NCBI GenBank assembly: GCA_963422675.2
Contig: CAXVYS010000024.1
Location: 62,001 to 126,000, forward strand
Direction of reading: 5' to 3'
Length of the DNA: 64,000 nucleotides
Origin: UBA4416 sp963422675
Lineage (GTDB): Bacteria > Bacteroidota > Bacteroidia > B-17B0 > Aurantibacillaceae
The translations under genes and the position numbers were made by a program. How positions within the stretch are numbered: the first letter of the stretch is position 1; the number at the start of each line of letters is the position of its first letter. Shown here piece after piece: positions 56,704-64,000 of this stretch. The notes beneath the pieces are model-generated. The model had not been told where the DNA came from, did no database searches, and saw nothing but the letters and a program-made list of their open reading frames with translations.

Positions 56704-57537
56704 CTAGTTAATAATAATCCTCTGGCTCAGTTTTTTAGTATTTACGTTTAAATTTAACAAATAGATTCCTTTAGCAACAGATGAAGGGATATCCAGTACA
56801 AGGTTTTGCTCGCCTGCCGCCTGTTTAATGTTAAAATAAGTTTTAACATTAGTTCCGTTTAACGATGTAAGTTCACATTGTACCTGCGCTTCTTCTGCAA
56901 GGGTGTACGCCAGGTTTATCATGTCTGTTGCCGGATTAGGATACACCGTTAAATGCATCTTTACTTCTTTTTCTTCGATACCTACAGGGGTTGATAAAAT
57001 TAAAGAAGTACTGTATACAAAATCGCCATTACTTCCGTTATTGCCATTTGCTGCTACACCTGCGGCATATATTTTAGCAGTTCCCGCCGTGGCAGGTGCA
57101 AGCCATTTAAAAGAAAAGGTTTTAGTATCGGGTGATGCCCCACCACTTAGTTGATGAACAATATTGGTTTTACCGGCAGAAGTTAGTAACTTAGTTTGGG
57201 CGCTGTTTAATACCGAAATGGTTCCTGCATTTGCGTTACTGCTATTGAGTATTTCTGTGCCAAAACCAAATAAGGATATCGCTGTTTTGGCAATGGTTAC
57301 ATCCACTGTATAGGTTGTACCCGGAACATATTGATTAGCGGTTATAGACGGTGTAGTAGCTATTGTAATAGTGCCTCCGCCGGTGTTAAGTGCATTGGTA
57401 GCATGGCAGTTAAAACAAGTTTGTTCCCCTGGAGAGCCTGTAAAGCCGGCTATGCCATTATTTTGAAGTACAGTAGCCGATGAGAAACAGATCACAAGCA
57501 GGAGCAGGGAAATGGATACCAGGGCGGTTCTTTTCAT
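56704..57537 (-). CDS. Secreted protein with CXXCH heme motif, choice-of-anchor V domain and T9SS sorting domain
   Basis: A 277-residue protein. After the signal peptide (about 1-21) comes GEQTCFNCHATN with a canonical heme site at residues 41-45. A reelin-like beta domain follows (about 52-180: ANQYVPGTTYTVDVTIAK, FKWLAPATAGTAKIYAAG), matching the family annotated choice-of-anchor V. The end (about 195-277: LTVYPNPATDMINLAY to KLSQRIIIN) is a type A T9SS sorting domain. This predicts a surface-exposed, possibly heme-bearing protein. It lies upstream of the small CX4CH lipoprotein and may be co-transcribed with it. Confidence 0.78.
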   Translation of the reverse strand: MKRTALVSISLLLLVICFSSATVLQNNGIAGFTGSPGEQTCFNCHATNALNTGGGTITIATTPSITANQYVPGTTYTVDVTIAKTAISLFGFGTEILNSSNANAGTISVLNSAQTKLLTSAGKTNIVHQLSGGASPDTKTFSFKWLAPATAGTAKIYAAGVAANGNNGSNGDFVYSTSLILSTPVGIEEKEVKMHLTVYPNPATDMINLAYTLAEEAQVQCELTSLNGTNVKTYFNIKQAAGEQNLVLDIPSSVAKGIYLLNLNVNTKKLSQRIIIN

Positions 57538-57660
57538 AACAGAAGGTCTAAAATTTATGAGCGTACAATATTATGAATAATACACTCTCCAAAACTGAAA
57601 TTTTTTTGGAAATTCCTCTTTATTGGATTTTCCTGCTAATTTTAACGAAACAATTTTTCT

Positions 57661-58335
57661 ATGAGAATCTTAATTATTGAAGATGAAAAGTCATTACGTG
57701 AAGACGTAGTAGATTATTTATCCGAAAACGGATATAAGTGCGACTTTTCAACAACCGTAAAAAGCAGCTTACAAAAGCTAACGGATACGGTATATAGCTG
57801 TGCTCTTATTGATGTTGGTTTACCTGATGGATCGGGGATGGAGATTGTTGAACATATTAAAAAGCAATTCCCGGAAATGGGAGTGATTATTGTAACTGCA
57901 AAAAATGCCCTTGAAGATAAACTTACCGGATTGAAGATTGGGGCAGACGATTATTTAACAAAACCTTTTCATTTATCAGAATTAAATGCAAGGCTTTATT
58001 CCGTATTGAGAAGGCGAAATTTTGGGGGCAAAAACTCCCTTGTATTTGATGGGTTGGAAATTGATACTACAGAAAAAAAAGTAACAGCCAATCAAAATCA
58101 GCTTCAGCTCACCAAAAAAGAATATGATATTTTAGTGTACCTGGCCAGTAATCCTACACACCTTATTACAAAAGAAGCGTTAGCAGATGCCATATGGGGC
58201 GATAAAGCAGAAATGGCCTCTTCGTTTGATTTTGTTTATAGCCAGATAAAAAATTTAAAGAAAAAATTAAATGAGGCCGGCTTAAAAGATTATATAAAAG
58301 TGGTTTATGGCATGGGCTATAAATTTAAAGACTAG
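57661..58335 (+). CDS. OmpR-family response regulator
   Basis: A 224-residue regulator: receiver domain (1-115) with the acidic pair Glu7/Asp8, phospho-acceptor Asp51 (ALIDVGLPDG), and the conserved Lys in DYLTKPFH; winged-helix DNA-binding domain (about 130-224: LTKKEYDILVYLASNPTHLI, then SFDFVYSQIKNLKKKL and VYGMGYKF). It controls unknown targets on command of the kinase encoded 34 nt downstream. Confidence 0.94.
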   Translation: MRILIIEDEKSLREDVVDYLSENGYKCDFSTTVKSSLQKLTDTVYSCALIDVGLPDGSGMEIVEHIKKQFPEMGVIIVTAKNALEDKLTGLKIGADDYLTKPFHLSELNARLYSVLRRRNFGGKNSLVFDGLEIDTTEKKVTANQNQLQLTKKEYDILVYLASNPTHLITKEALADAIWGDKAEMASSFDFVYSQIKNLKKKLNEAGLKDYIKVVYGMGYKFKD

Positions 58336-58369
58336 TCTTTTTTGTATCTTTAATGATAAATAATGTCCG

Positions 58370-59650
58370 GTGAAGCTCCTTACTAAATCCAATATCTACA
58401 TTTCCATTACTACTACCCTACTCTTTACTCTGGGGGTATTTGTGGTATACCAGGTTATTATTACCAAATTAGACAAGGATGTGGATACCCAACTGGTAGG
58501 GGCTAAAAGCAAGATCATTAAAGGCCTCAGAGAAGGGATTCCCCCAAAAGAATTTCTTTCCAATATCGGGCAAAAAATCTACATTAAAGAGATTTATAAG
58601 CAAACCATATTTGATAATCAGTTTGTTGAGTATGTTGAGAAAAAGATAGGGGATGCGGAAGAAACCGAACCAAATTCCAAAGTAGTTACCCAAAGGGAAT
58701 TATTGTTTCAAACCACCATCAACGATAAGGCTTATGAAGTAACGGTTTGTATTTCCTTATCGGAAGGAAAAAAAATGGGGGAATATATTATTGGGGTAGT
58801 ACTTATTTTTTTAGCGGCCTCCATCTTTTTTCTGTTTTTACTCAATCGTTACATCTCTGCATTTATATGGTCTCCGTTTTATGATACGCTTTCTAAAATT
58901 AAAACATGGAATATCAAGAAAAACGAGAATATCGTTTTTAAGCATAACGATATTGATGAATTTCATTTACTGAACGATACCGTAAAAGACCTCACTCAAC
59001 AAATTCAACTGGATTATTATAACCTGAAAGAATTTACGGAAAACGTATCGCACGAAGCGCAAACTCCTTTATCTATCATCAGCACCAAACTGGAATTGTT
59101 ATTACAGGAAAATAATTATTCCGAAAAGCAACATGAGCATTTGCTACAGGCTTACAGGGCTACACAACGGATGTATAAGTTAAATGAAGCTCTCATCTTA
59201 TTAACCCGTATTGAAAACAAACAATTTATTGATAAATCGGAAATCGATCTCACAGAAGCCATTGATGAAAAGCTGGAAGTGCTATCCGATTTTATTGAAG
59301 CAAAAAATATTTCTATCCAAAAGGAATACAATAAACTGATTAAAAAGGAAGTTAACTCTGTGTTGCTTACCATCCTTTTAAATAACTTATTTATCAATGC
59401 CATTAAATACAACCTTGATGATAATGGGATCATTAAAATAGTGATCGATGAAAATACCTTCTCTATTGAAAATACAAGCCCTATCGGTAAAATTGATAAG
59501 CAGTTTATTTTTGAACGGTTCAATAAAACCTCTACTTCCGGGTCGCTGGGAGTGGGTTTATCGCTCATTAAAAAGGTAGTTGATTTCTTTAACTGGCAGG
59601 TAACTTATTCTCATAAAGAGGGTATGCATAAATTTAAAATTTATATGTAG
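58370..59650 (+). CDS. Sensor histidine kinase
   Basis: A 426-residue kinase with two membrane helices (about 10-32 and 139-162) flanking a periplasmic sensor of about 105 residues. The HisKA box ENVSHEAQTPLSII has the phospho-acceptor His228, and the ATP-binding domain shows LLNNLFINAIKYN (N box) and a G box SGSLGVGLSLIKK. It starts with GTG. No typical HAMP motif is obvious in the linker. Partner of the OmpR-type regulator; the signal is unknown. Confidence 0.92.
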   Translation: MKLLTKSNIYISITTTLLFTLGVFVVYQVIITKLDKDVDTQLVGAKSKIIKGLREGIPPKEFLSNIGQKIYIKEIYKQTIFDNQFVEYVEKKIGDAEETEPNSKVVTQRELLFQTTINDKAYEVTVCISLSEGKKMGEYIIGVVLIFLAASIFFLFLLNRYISAFIWSPFYDTLSKIKTWNIKKNENIVFKHNDIDEFHLLNDTVKDLTQQIQLDYYNLKEFTENVSHEAQTPLSIISTKLELLLQENNYSEKQHEHLLQAYRATQRMYKLNEALILLTRIENKQFIDKSEIDLTEAIDEKLEVLSDFIEAKNISIQKEYNKLIKKEVNSVLLTILLNNLFINAIKYNLDDNGIIKIVIDENTFSIENTSPIGKIDKQFIFERFNKTSTSGSLGVGLSLIKKVVDFFNWQVTYSHKEGMHKFKIYM

Positions 59651-59671
59651 TTTCGTTCTTTTAAACGACAC

Positions 59672-60112
59672 ATGAATTCTTCCATCTGGCATAGCCTCCC
59701 TGAACTTACAAGCATTAATGCCTTAGGCAAAAACACCTTAGGCGATACTATTGGTATTCAATTTACAGAAATCGGTCCTGATTTTTTAGTGGCGACAATG
59801 CCCGTGGATGAACGTACCAAACAGCCTTTTGGTTTATTGCATGGCGGGGCAAATGTTGCCCTGGCAGAAACCCTGGGAAGCGTAGCATCCTTACTGGTCG
59901 TGAACCAGGAATTGTTTATCGGAGTGGGGGTTGAAATTAATGCCAACCATATTAAAGCAGTGTTATCGGGTAATGTAAAGGGTATTTGTACACCACTCAA
60001 TATTTCAGGCAGAAACCATGTATGGGATATCAAAATTTACAATGAGGCAGAGGAGCTAACCTGTGTATCGAGATTCACCTGTACCATCGTTCCTAAGAGT
60101 AAGTTTGTTTAA
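59672..60112 (+). CDS. Hotdog-fold thioesterase (PaaI/YdiI-like)
   Basis: A 146-residue acyl-CoA thioesterase. The hotdog helix signature GLLHGGANVALAETLGSVAS (about 53-72), with a catalytic glutamate, and VGVEINANHIKAV are typical of the group that includes 1,4-dihydroxy-2-naphthoyl-CoA thioesterase (MenI). A menaquinone role is possible since Bacteroidota use menaquinone, but the sequence alone does not decide. It is 21 nt after the kinase gene and may share its transcript. Confidence 0.85.
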   Translation: MNSSIWHSLPELTSINALGKNTLGDTIGIQFTEIGPDFLVATMPVDERTKQPFGLLHGGANVALAETLGSVASLLVVNQELFIGVGVEINANHIKAVLSGNVKGICTPLNISGRNHVWDIKIYNEAEELTCVSRFTCTIVPKSKFV

Positions 60113-60129
60113 GTAAAACTTGCTTTTTT
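60098..60129 (+). terminator. Probable terminator overlapping the thioesterase 3' end
   Basis: A 9-bp stem AGTAAGTTT/AAACTTGCT (one T-G pair) with a 9-nt loop followed by six T. It begins within the last codons of the gene. Confidence 0.6.
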
Positions 60130-60311
60130 ATAGGTAATCCGTCCCTCTCATCAACAAATGTATATACACTAATTTGATTAAAATGGGGCAAACAACATTC
60201 ATACCCTAAAAGCTGTCGATTATCCCTAAAAAAAGGCGTTTATCTAAAATACAAGGTCAAATTAAATTTTTCTCTTAGTTTAGCGTCCGAATTAAACTAA
60301 ACCGAACTGAC

Positions 60312-62477
60312 ATGAAGAAAATTGTTCTATTTATTGTTGCGTTTTCATTTATATGTAAACCCATTGCCCGAGCCGATGAAGGTATGTGGCTGCCTATGTT
60401 ATTAGGCGAACAAGTATATGCCGATATGGTAAAAAAAGGGTTGAAAGTGAGTAAAGAACAACTTTACAGCATTAATCAAGCATGTATTAAAGATGCCATT
60501 ATTATTTTTGGCGGTGGCTGTACCGGAGAAATCGTGAGTAAAGAAGGGTTGATTTTCACAAATCACCATTGCGGCTATAATGCCATTGCAGCAGCAAGTA
60601 CAGTTGAACATAATTATTTGAAAGATGGTTTTTGGGCAAAAGCAAAAACAGAAGAAATTTATGCTCCGGGAGTACACGCTCAATTTTTAATAAAAATTGT
60701 TGATGTTACCGATAAAGTAAATGAAAAAATTAAAAGCATTCCTAATGCTGAATTAACTCAAAAACTACCGGGCATTTTAACAGAAATGGCAGCTAAAGAA
60801 ACAGAAGGTTCAGCTTACGAAGGCCGTATCTCTTCTATGTTTAAGGCTAACCAGTTTTTATTATTTGTGTATGAACGTTATAAAGATGTTCGTTTAGTAG
60901 GCACACCTCCTGAGAGTATTGGGAAATTTGGTGGCGATACAGACAACTGGGAATGGCCACGCCACACGGGAGATTTTTCTATTTTCCGTGTATACACTAA
61001 CAAAGAAGGAAAAGCATCAGACTATGCGGCTGATAATATTCCTTTAAAATCAAAATATTCTTTGCCTGTTTCTATTAAAGGTGTTAGAGATGGCGATTTC
61101 ACGATGATATGGGGATACCCCGGTGGAACTAACCGTTATGAAACTTCCTTTGGTGTTAAATTAAAAACAGATATCGAAAATCCTTCACTGGTAAGCTTAC
61201 GTGATGCACGTTTAAAATATATGCTGGAAGAAATGAAAAAAAGTCCAGCTGTAAAAATTCAATTAGCAGGATATTATGCAGGTGTAGCCAACTACTGGAA
61301 ATTTTTTGACGGAGAATCAAAACAATTGTTGAAATTTAAAACTTACGAAGAAAAACAGGCTAACGAAGCGGCATTTTTAGTGTGGGCTAAAGGAAAACCT
61401 GAATACGAAAACTTATTTAACGAATACCAAAAGATGTATGATGCATGGCGTCCATACGCTAAACAAAGAGTGTATATGACGGAAGGTATTTTTGGTTCTC
61501 CTTTAATCGCCTTTGCTTCTTCATTACAAAAACTGGATGTAACGCTTTCTAAAAAAGATGTTAGCAAAGAAGATATTACTAAAGCAGTAGAGGCAGCAAA
61601 AACAGCCCGTACAAACTTTATTAAATCGGAAAACATCGTGTCTGATAAAAACATTTTATCCTATGTAACCCAGGCTTACTATAATGATATTGATGCAGCA
61701 CAACACCCGGCAGGTTTTTACAGTATGGTAAACACTAAATTCGGCGACTTAAAAACCAAAGCTACTTACGATGCATTTTCTAATTATGTATTTAGCAATA
61801 CAGCATTTTTAGATGACGCGAAATGGGATGCTTTAGTAGCTAATCCTGATACAGCAGTATTACATAAAGATGCCGCTTTTATGATGGCAAATGCTTTTAA
61901 TACAAACTTCAATACTAAATATGCCAAGTTATATGCTGATTTTACCTCTCAGAATTTTGTATTAGGGAAATCGTATTTAAAAGGGATTTTAGAAATGAAT
62001 AAAAACAAAAAATTATACCCTGATGCTAACTTCACCATGCGTGTGAGTTACGGAGCAGTGAAATCGTATTCGCCTAGAGATGCTGTAAAATATAGCTATA
62101 TCTGTACGTTAACCGGTGTGTTAGAAAAATACAAACCGGGAGATTATGAATTTGATGCTCCGGCAAAATTAATTGAATTAGCTAAAGCAAAAGATTTCGG
62201 TCAGTATGCTGATCCTATTGCAAAAGATGTAGTAGTATCTTTTATCAGCTCAAACGATATTACCGGTGGTAACTCAGGTTCTCCTGTTATTAATGCGAAA
62301 GGTGAATTAATTGGTCTGGCTTTCGACGGTAATTATGAAGCGTTAAGTCACAAAATAGCATTTGATAAAGACCTGAACCGTACGATTAATTTAGATGTCC
62401 GTTATTTATTATGGATCGTTGAAAAATTAGGTGGTGCAACCAATATTATCAATGAATTAGATATCAGAAAAATGTAA
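60312..62477 (+). CDS. S46 family dipeptidyl-peptidase, DPP7-like
   Basis: A 721-residue periplasmic serine exopeptidase with a signal peptide (1-21, ending ARA). Catalytic triad: His85 (FTNHHCGYN), Asp221 (RHTGDFSIF) and Ser655 (TGGNSGSPV). The residue 18 positions after the serine decides preference: it is Gly673 (AFDGNYE) as in DPP7 (hydrophobic P1), whereas the Asp/Glu-specific DPP11 has Arg. It releases dipeptides from peptides that enter the periplasm, a main carbon source in non-fermenting Bacteroidota. Single gene with a terminator. Confidence 0.94.
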   Translation: MKKIVLFIVAFSFICKPIARADEGMWLPMLLGEQVYADMVKKGLKVSKEQLYSINQACIKDAIIIFGGGCTGEIVSKEGLIFTNHHCGYNAIAAASTVEHNYLKDGFWAKAKTEEIYAPGVHAQFLIKIVDVTDKVNEKIKSIPNAELTQKLPGILTEMAAKETEGSAYEGRISSMFKANQFLLFVYERYKDVRLVGTPPESIGKFGGDTDNWEWPRHTGDFSIFRVYTNKEGKASDYAADNIPLKSKYSLPVSIKGVRDGDFTMIWGYPGGTNRYETSFGVKLKTDIENPSLVSLRDARLKYMLEEMKKSPAVKIQLAGYYAGVANYWKFFDGESKQLLKFKTYEEKQANEAAFLVWAKGKPEYENLFNEYQKMYDAWRPYAKQRVYMTEGIFGSPLIAFASSLQKLDVTLSKKDVSKEDITKAVEAAKTARTNFIKSENIVSDKNILSYVTQAYYNDIDAAQHPAGFYSMVNTKFGDLKTKATYDAFSNYVFSNTAFLDDAKWDALVANPDTAVLHKDAAFMMANAFNTNFNTKYAKLYADFTSQNFVLGKSYLKGILEMNKNKKLYPDANFTMRVSYGAVKSYSPRDAVKYSYICTLTGVLEKYKPGDYEFDAPAKLIELAKAKDFGQYADPIAKDVVVSFISSNDITGGNSGSPVINAKGELIGLAFDGNYEALSHKIAFDKDLNRTINLDVRYLLWIVEKLGGATNIINELDIRKM

Positions 62478-62495
62478 TATTTTTTTCAATGATTG

Positions 62496-62527
62496 AAAAG
62501 GCTTCGCAATGTGTGAAGCCTTTTTTT
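62496..62527. terminator. Bidirectional terminator
   Basis: Stem AAAAGGCTTC/GAAGCCTTTT with a 9-nt loop and a T run on the right. Shared by the DPP7-like gene and the convergent pabA/trpG. Confidence 0.85.
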
Positions 62528-62553
62528 ATGAGCAAAATTGTTGCAGTTCTTAA

Positions 62554-63117
62554 TTAACCCACTAACCAGTTTTTAAAGATCTGTTCCCCGTATTGGGATA
62601 ACACCGACTCTGGATGAAACTGCACTCCGGAAACAGGATCACTGATGTGTTGTAAGGCCATTATATGCCCCGAAGTATCTACTGCCGTTATTTCTAATGT
62701 TTTGGGTAAGGTTTTTTCATCCACAACCCATGAATGATAACGCCCTACTAAAAATTCTTTGGGGCAATTTGCAAACATACCAGTTTGTTGGGTTAATACA
62801 GGTAGTGCCTGCCCGTGAATGACTTTTTCCAGGTTTTTTAAAGTGCTACCGTAAAACTCGCCAATGGCCTGCATCCCCAAACATACCCCAAAAATTGATT
62901 TTGAAGAATGAAATGCTTTAATAAGTTCAGGCATAATCCCTGCATCCTTTGGTAATCCAGGCCCCGGAGAAAGAACAATTTTATCGTAGTGTTCTATCTC
63001 TTTTAAAGAAATTTTATCGTTCCTGAATACGTCAATAGATGCCTCAGAAATTTTTTCCATGAGATGGACTAAATTATAAGTGAAACTATCGTAATTATCC
63101 AGTACTAAAATTTTCAT
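62554..63117 (-). CDS. Anthranilate/aminodeoxychorismate synthase component II (glutamine amidotransferase)
   Basis: A 187-residue class I glutamine amidotransferase that supplies ammonia to chorismate. NYDSFTYNLVHLMEK at the N-terminus, oxyanion SPGPGLPKDAG, nucleophile in FGVCLGMQAIGE, and the His-x-Glu pair in GVQFHPESVL complete the triad. It may be PabA (folate), TrpG (tryptophan) or serve both; no chorismate-binding partner is nearby. I use the ATG at 63117: an upstream in-frame start at 63144 would lie upstream of the likely promoter. Confidence 0.9.
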   Translation of the reverse strand: MKILVLDNYDSFTYNLVHLMEKISEASIDVFRNDKISLKEIEHYDKIVLSPGPGLPKDAGIMPELIKAFHSSKSIFGVCLGMQAIGEFYGSTLKNLEKVIHGQALPVLTQQTGMFANCPKEFLVGRYHSWVVDEKTLPKTLEITAVDTSGHIMALQHISDPVSGVQFHPESVLSQYGEQIFKNWLVG

Positions 63118-63131
63118 GTTATTGCGTGTTT

Positions 63132-63139
63132 CAAAAATA
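63132..63139 (-). promoter_or_regulatory. Putative -7 promoter element (TATTTTTG) for pabA/trpG
   Basis: TAnnTTTG match on the minus strand, ending 14 nt before the ATG at 63117. It supports that start over the longer frame. Confidence 0.55.
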
Positions 63140-63232
63140 CACATTTAATAAGATCGTTACTATTCAAAAAATAGGCGGGTGCTAAACCATTTCTTTATTT
63201 AAATTAGTGTTCGCAATTATGACAAAGCCAGT

Positions 63233-64000
63233 ATGAATATCAATCAGTTTTTAGAAGACTATGGTTACATAACCATTGCGTTAATGGCTCTGTTTGCATT
63301 TATTGCCGGTTTTATTGATTCCATTGTTGGCGGCGGCGGACTCATCCAATTACCGGCTTTATTAATTGCCTTCCCTTCTACTCCCCTACCCTTGCTGTTT
63401 GGAACAAATAAAATAGCGGCTCTTGCGGGAACTGCCATTTCTGCCATTAAATATGCTAAAAAAGTATCCTTTAATTTTCCACTCCTGGCGGTTATTTCCG
63501 CAAGCTGTTTTATCTCTTCTTTTTTTGGCGCAAAGCTTGTCAGCCATCTGGATAGTACCATTTTAAAACCTCTCATTTTAGTCATCCTGATTGTTATTGC
63601 CATTTACACTTTTGTAAAAAAGAATTTAGGTTCTACTCAAACCAAAGAACTTTCTCTGAAAAAACAAATGGGCTATGGCGCTTTAATTGGCTTTAGTGTA
63701 GGCTTTTATGATGGGTTCTTTGGCCCCGGTACAGGAAGTTTTTTTGTATTAGGCTTCGTAGTTGTTTTAGGGTTTGAATTTGTGAAAGCGTCGGCCTATG
63801 CTAAAATTGTAAACTGTATCACAAACATTTCCGCCCTTATCGTCTTTATAAAACAAGGTTTTTTCATTTTACCCTTAGCTATTTTAATGGCTGTATTTAA
63901 TATCATTGGCAGCTATATTGGTAGCCATTTAGTATTGAGAAAAGGAAATGAATTTGTACGTGTTATTTTCCTGGTTATTGTAAGCTTAATGATCCTGAAG
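63233..64000 (+). CDS. TauE/SafE (TSUP) family membrane permease, cut by window edge
   Basis: The first 256 residues, with no stop before the window ends. The family signature FIDSIVGGGGLIQLPAL (about 27-43) follows the first helix, and the second half repeats it as GFYDGFFGPGTGSFFVLGF (about 158-176), the usual internal duplication. About seven or eight helices are visible. TSUP proteins export sulfite or sulfonates, or import related organic acids; the substrate here is unknown. Near full length judging by the family. Confidence 0.9.
   Translation, partial: MNINQFLEDYGYITIALMALFAFIAGFIDSIVGGGGLIQLPALLIAFPSTPLPLLFGTNKIAALAGTAISAIKYAKKVSFNFPLLAVISASCFISSFFGAKLVSHLDSTILKPLILVILIVIAIYTFVKKNLGSTQTKELSLKKQMGYGALIGFSVGFYDGFFGPGTGSFFVLGFVVVLGFEFVKASAYAKIVNCITNISALIVFIKQGFFILPLAILMAVFNIIGSYIGSHLVLRKGNEFVRVIFLVIVSLMILK

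Noticed and set aside
63118..63144. Longer N-terminus of the glutamine amidotransferase
   Set aside because: It would start upstream of the TAnnTTTG promoter; homologs begin at MKILVLDNYDS.
63265..63603. Leftward frame of 112 codons near the right edge
   Set aside because: Antisense shadow of the TauE/SafE gene, which itself has no stop within the window.

Overview
The window is 64 kb of an AT-rich chromosome from a member of the Bacteroidota. The evidence is a PorP/SprF protein, several proteins with type IX secretion (T9SS) sorting domains of both type A and type B, an S46 dipeptidyl-peptidase, a TonB-dependent receptor with a carboxypeptidase-like N-terminal domain, and promoters of the TAnnTTTG type close to start codons. 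Shine-Dalgarno sequences are nearly absent. The pyruvate dehydrogenase genes and c-type heme proteins suggest a respiring, protein-degrading organism. The genus cannot be told from the sequence.

Layout. 1-4.5 kb: leftward envelope operon (coaX, outer membrane protein, lptC, small membrane protein, FAD protein, then ppiD cut by the window edge). 4.6 kb: tRNA-Phe. 4.9-7 kb: a heme-binding lipoprotein and a GyrI-like protein. 7.1-13.7 kb: leftward surface module (repeat adhesin with type B sorting domain, PorP/SprF, secreted lipase-like hydrolase, PorE-like OmpA protein). The adhesin has lost its 5' part at about 13.74 kb, where it abuts the 3' end of a different, rightward OmpA gene and a small coupled gene. 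14.2-21.2 kb: halogenase-like flavoprotein, dprA, TonB receptor, Bax inhibitor-1 protein, glycosyltransferase. 21.3-29.1 kb: two tandem giant surface proteins with almost identical type B tails. 29.3-31.6 kb: PBP1A. 31.9-39.3 kb: CoA-transferase pair, then a membrane glycosyltransferase cluster converging on wecB and radC. 39.4-47.4 kb: secreted M4 protease, MFS exporter, TIGR02757 protein, then leftward oppC, GT2 and a flippase-like membrane protein. 47.5-53.7 kb: ruvC, cdd, pdhA, a broken four-helix-bundle gene, pdhC, enoyl-CoA hydratase, TonB-like protein, hydrolase. 53.8-54.9 kb: ribosomal rpsF-rpsR-rplI. 55.1-64 kb: lytic transglycosylase, two secreted heme-motif proteins, a two-component system, thioesterase, DPP7-like peptidase, pabA/trpG, and a TauE/SafE permease cut by the right edge.

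Many genes serve the cell surface. T9SS cargo (adhesins, metalloprotease, a heme protein) and its helper PorP sit beside enzymes for cell wall, lipopolysaccharide and glycan building. Secreted protein breakdown (M4 protease, DPP7) would feed peptide uptake (OppC).

I found no CRISPR array, prophage, transposase or restriction system, and nothing I can defend as an undescribed multi-gene system. The sequences most worth a second look are the rearrangement junction near 13.74 kb, the strong Shine-Dalgarno in front of rplI, the heme protein carrying a T9SS sorting domain, the decayed four-helix-bundle gene inside the pdh locus, and the twin palindromes near 6.38 kb.
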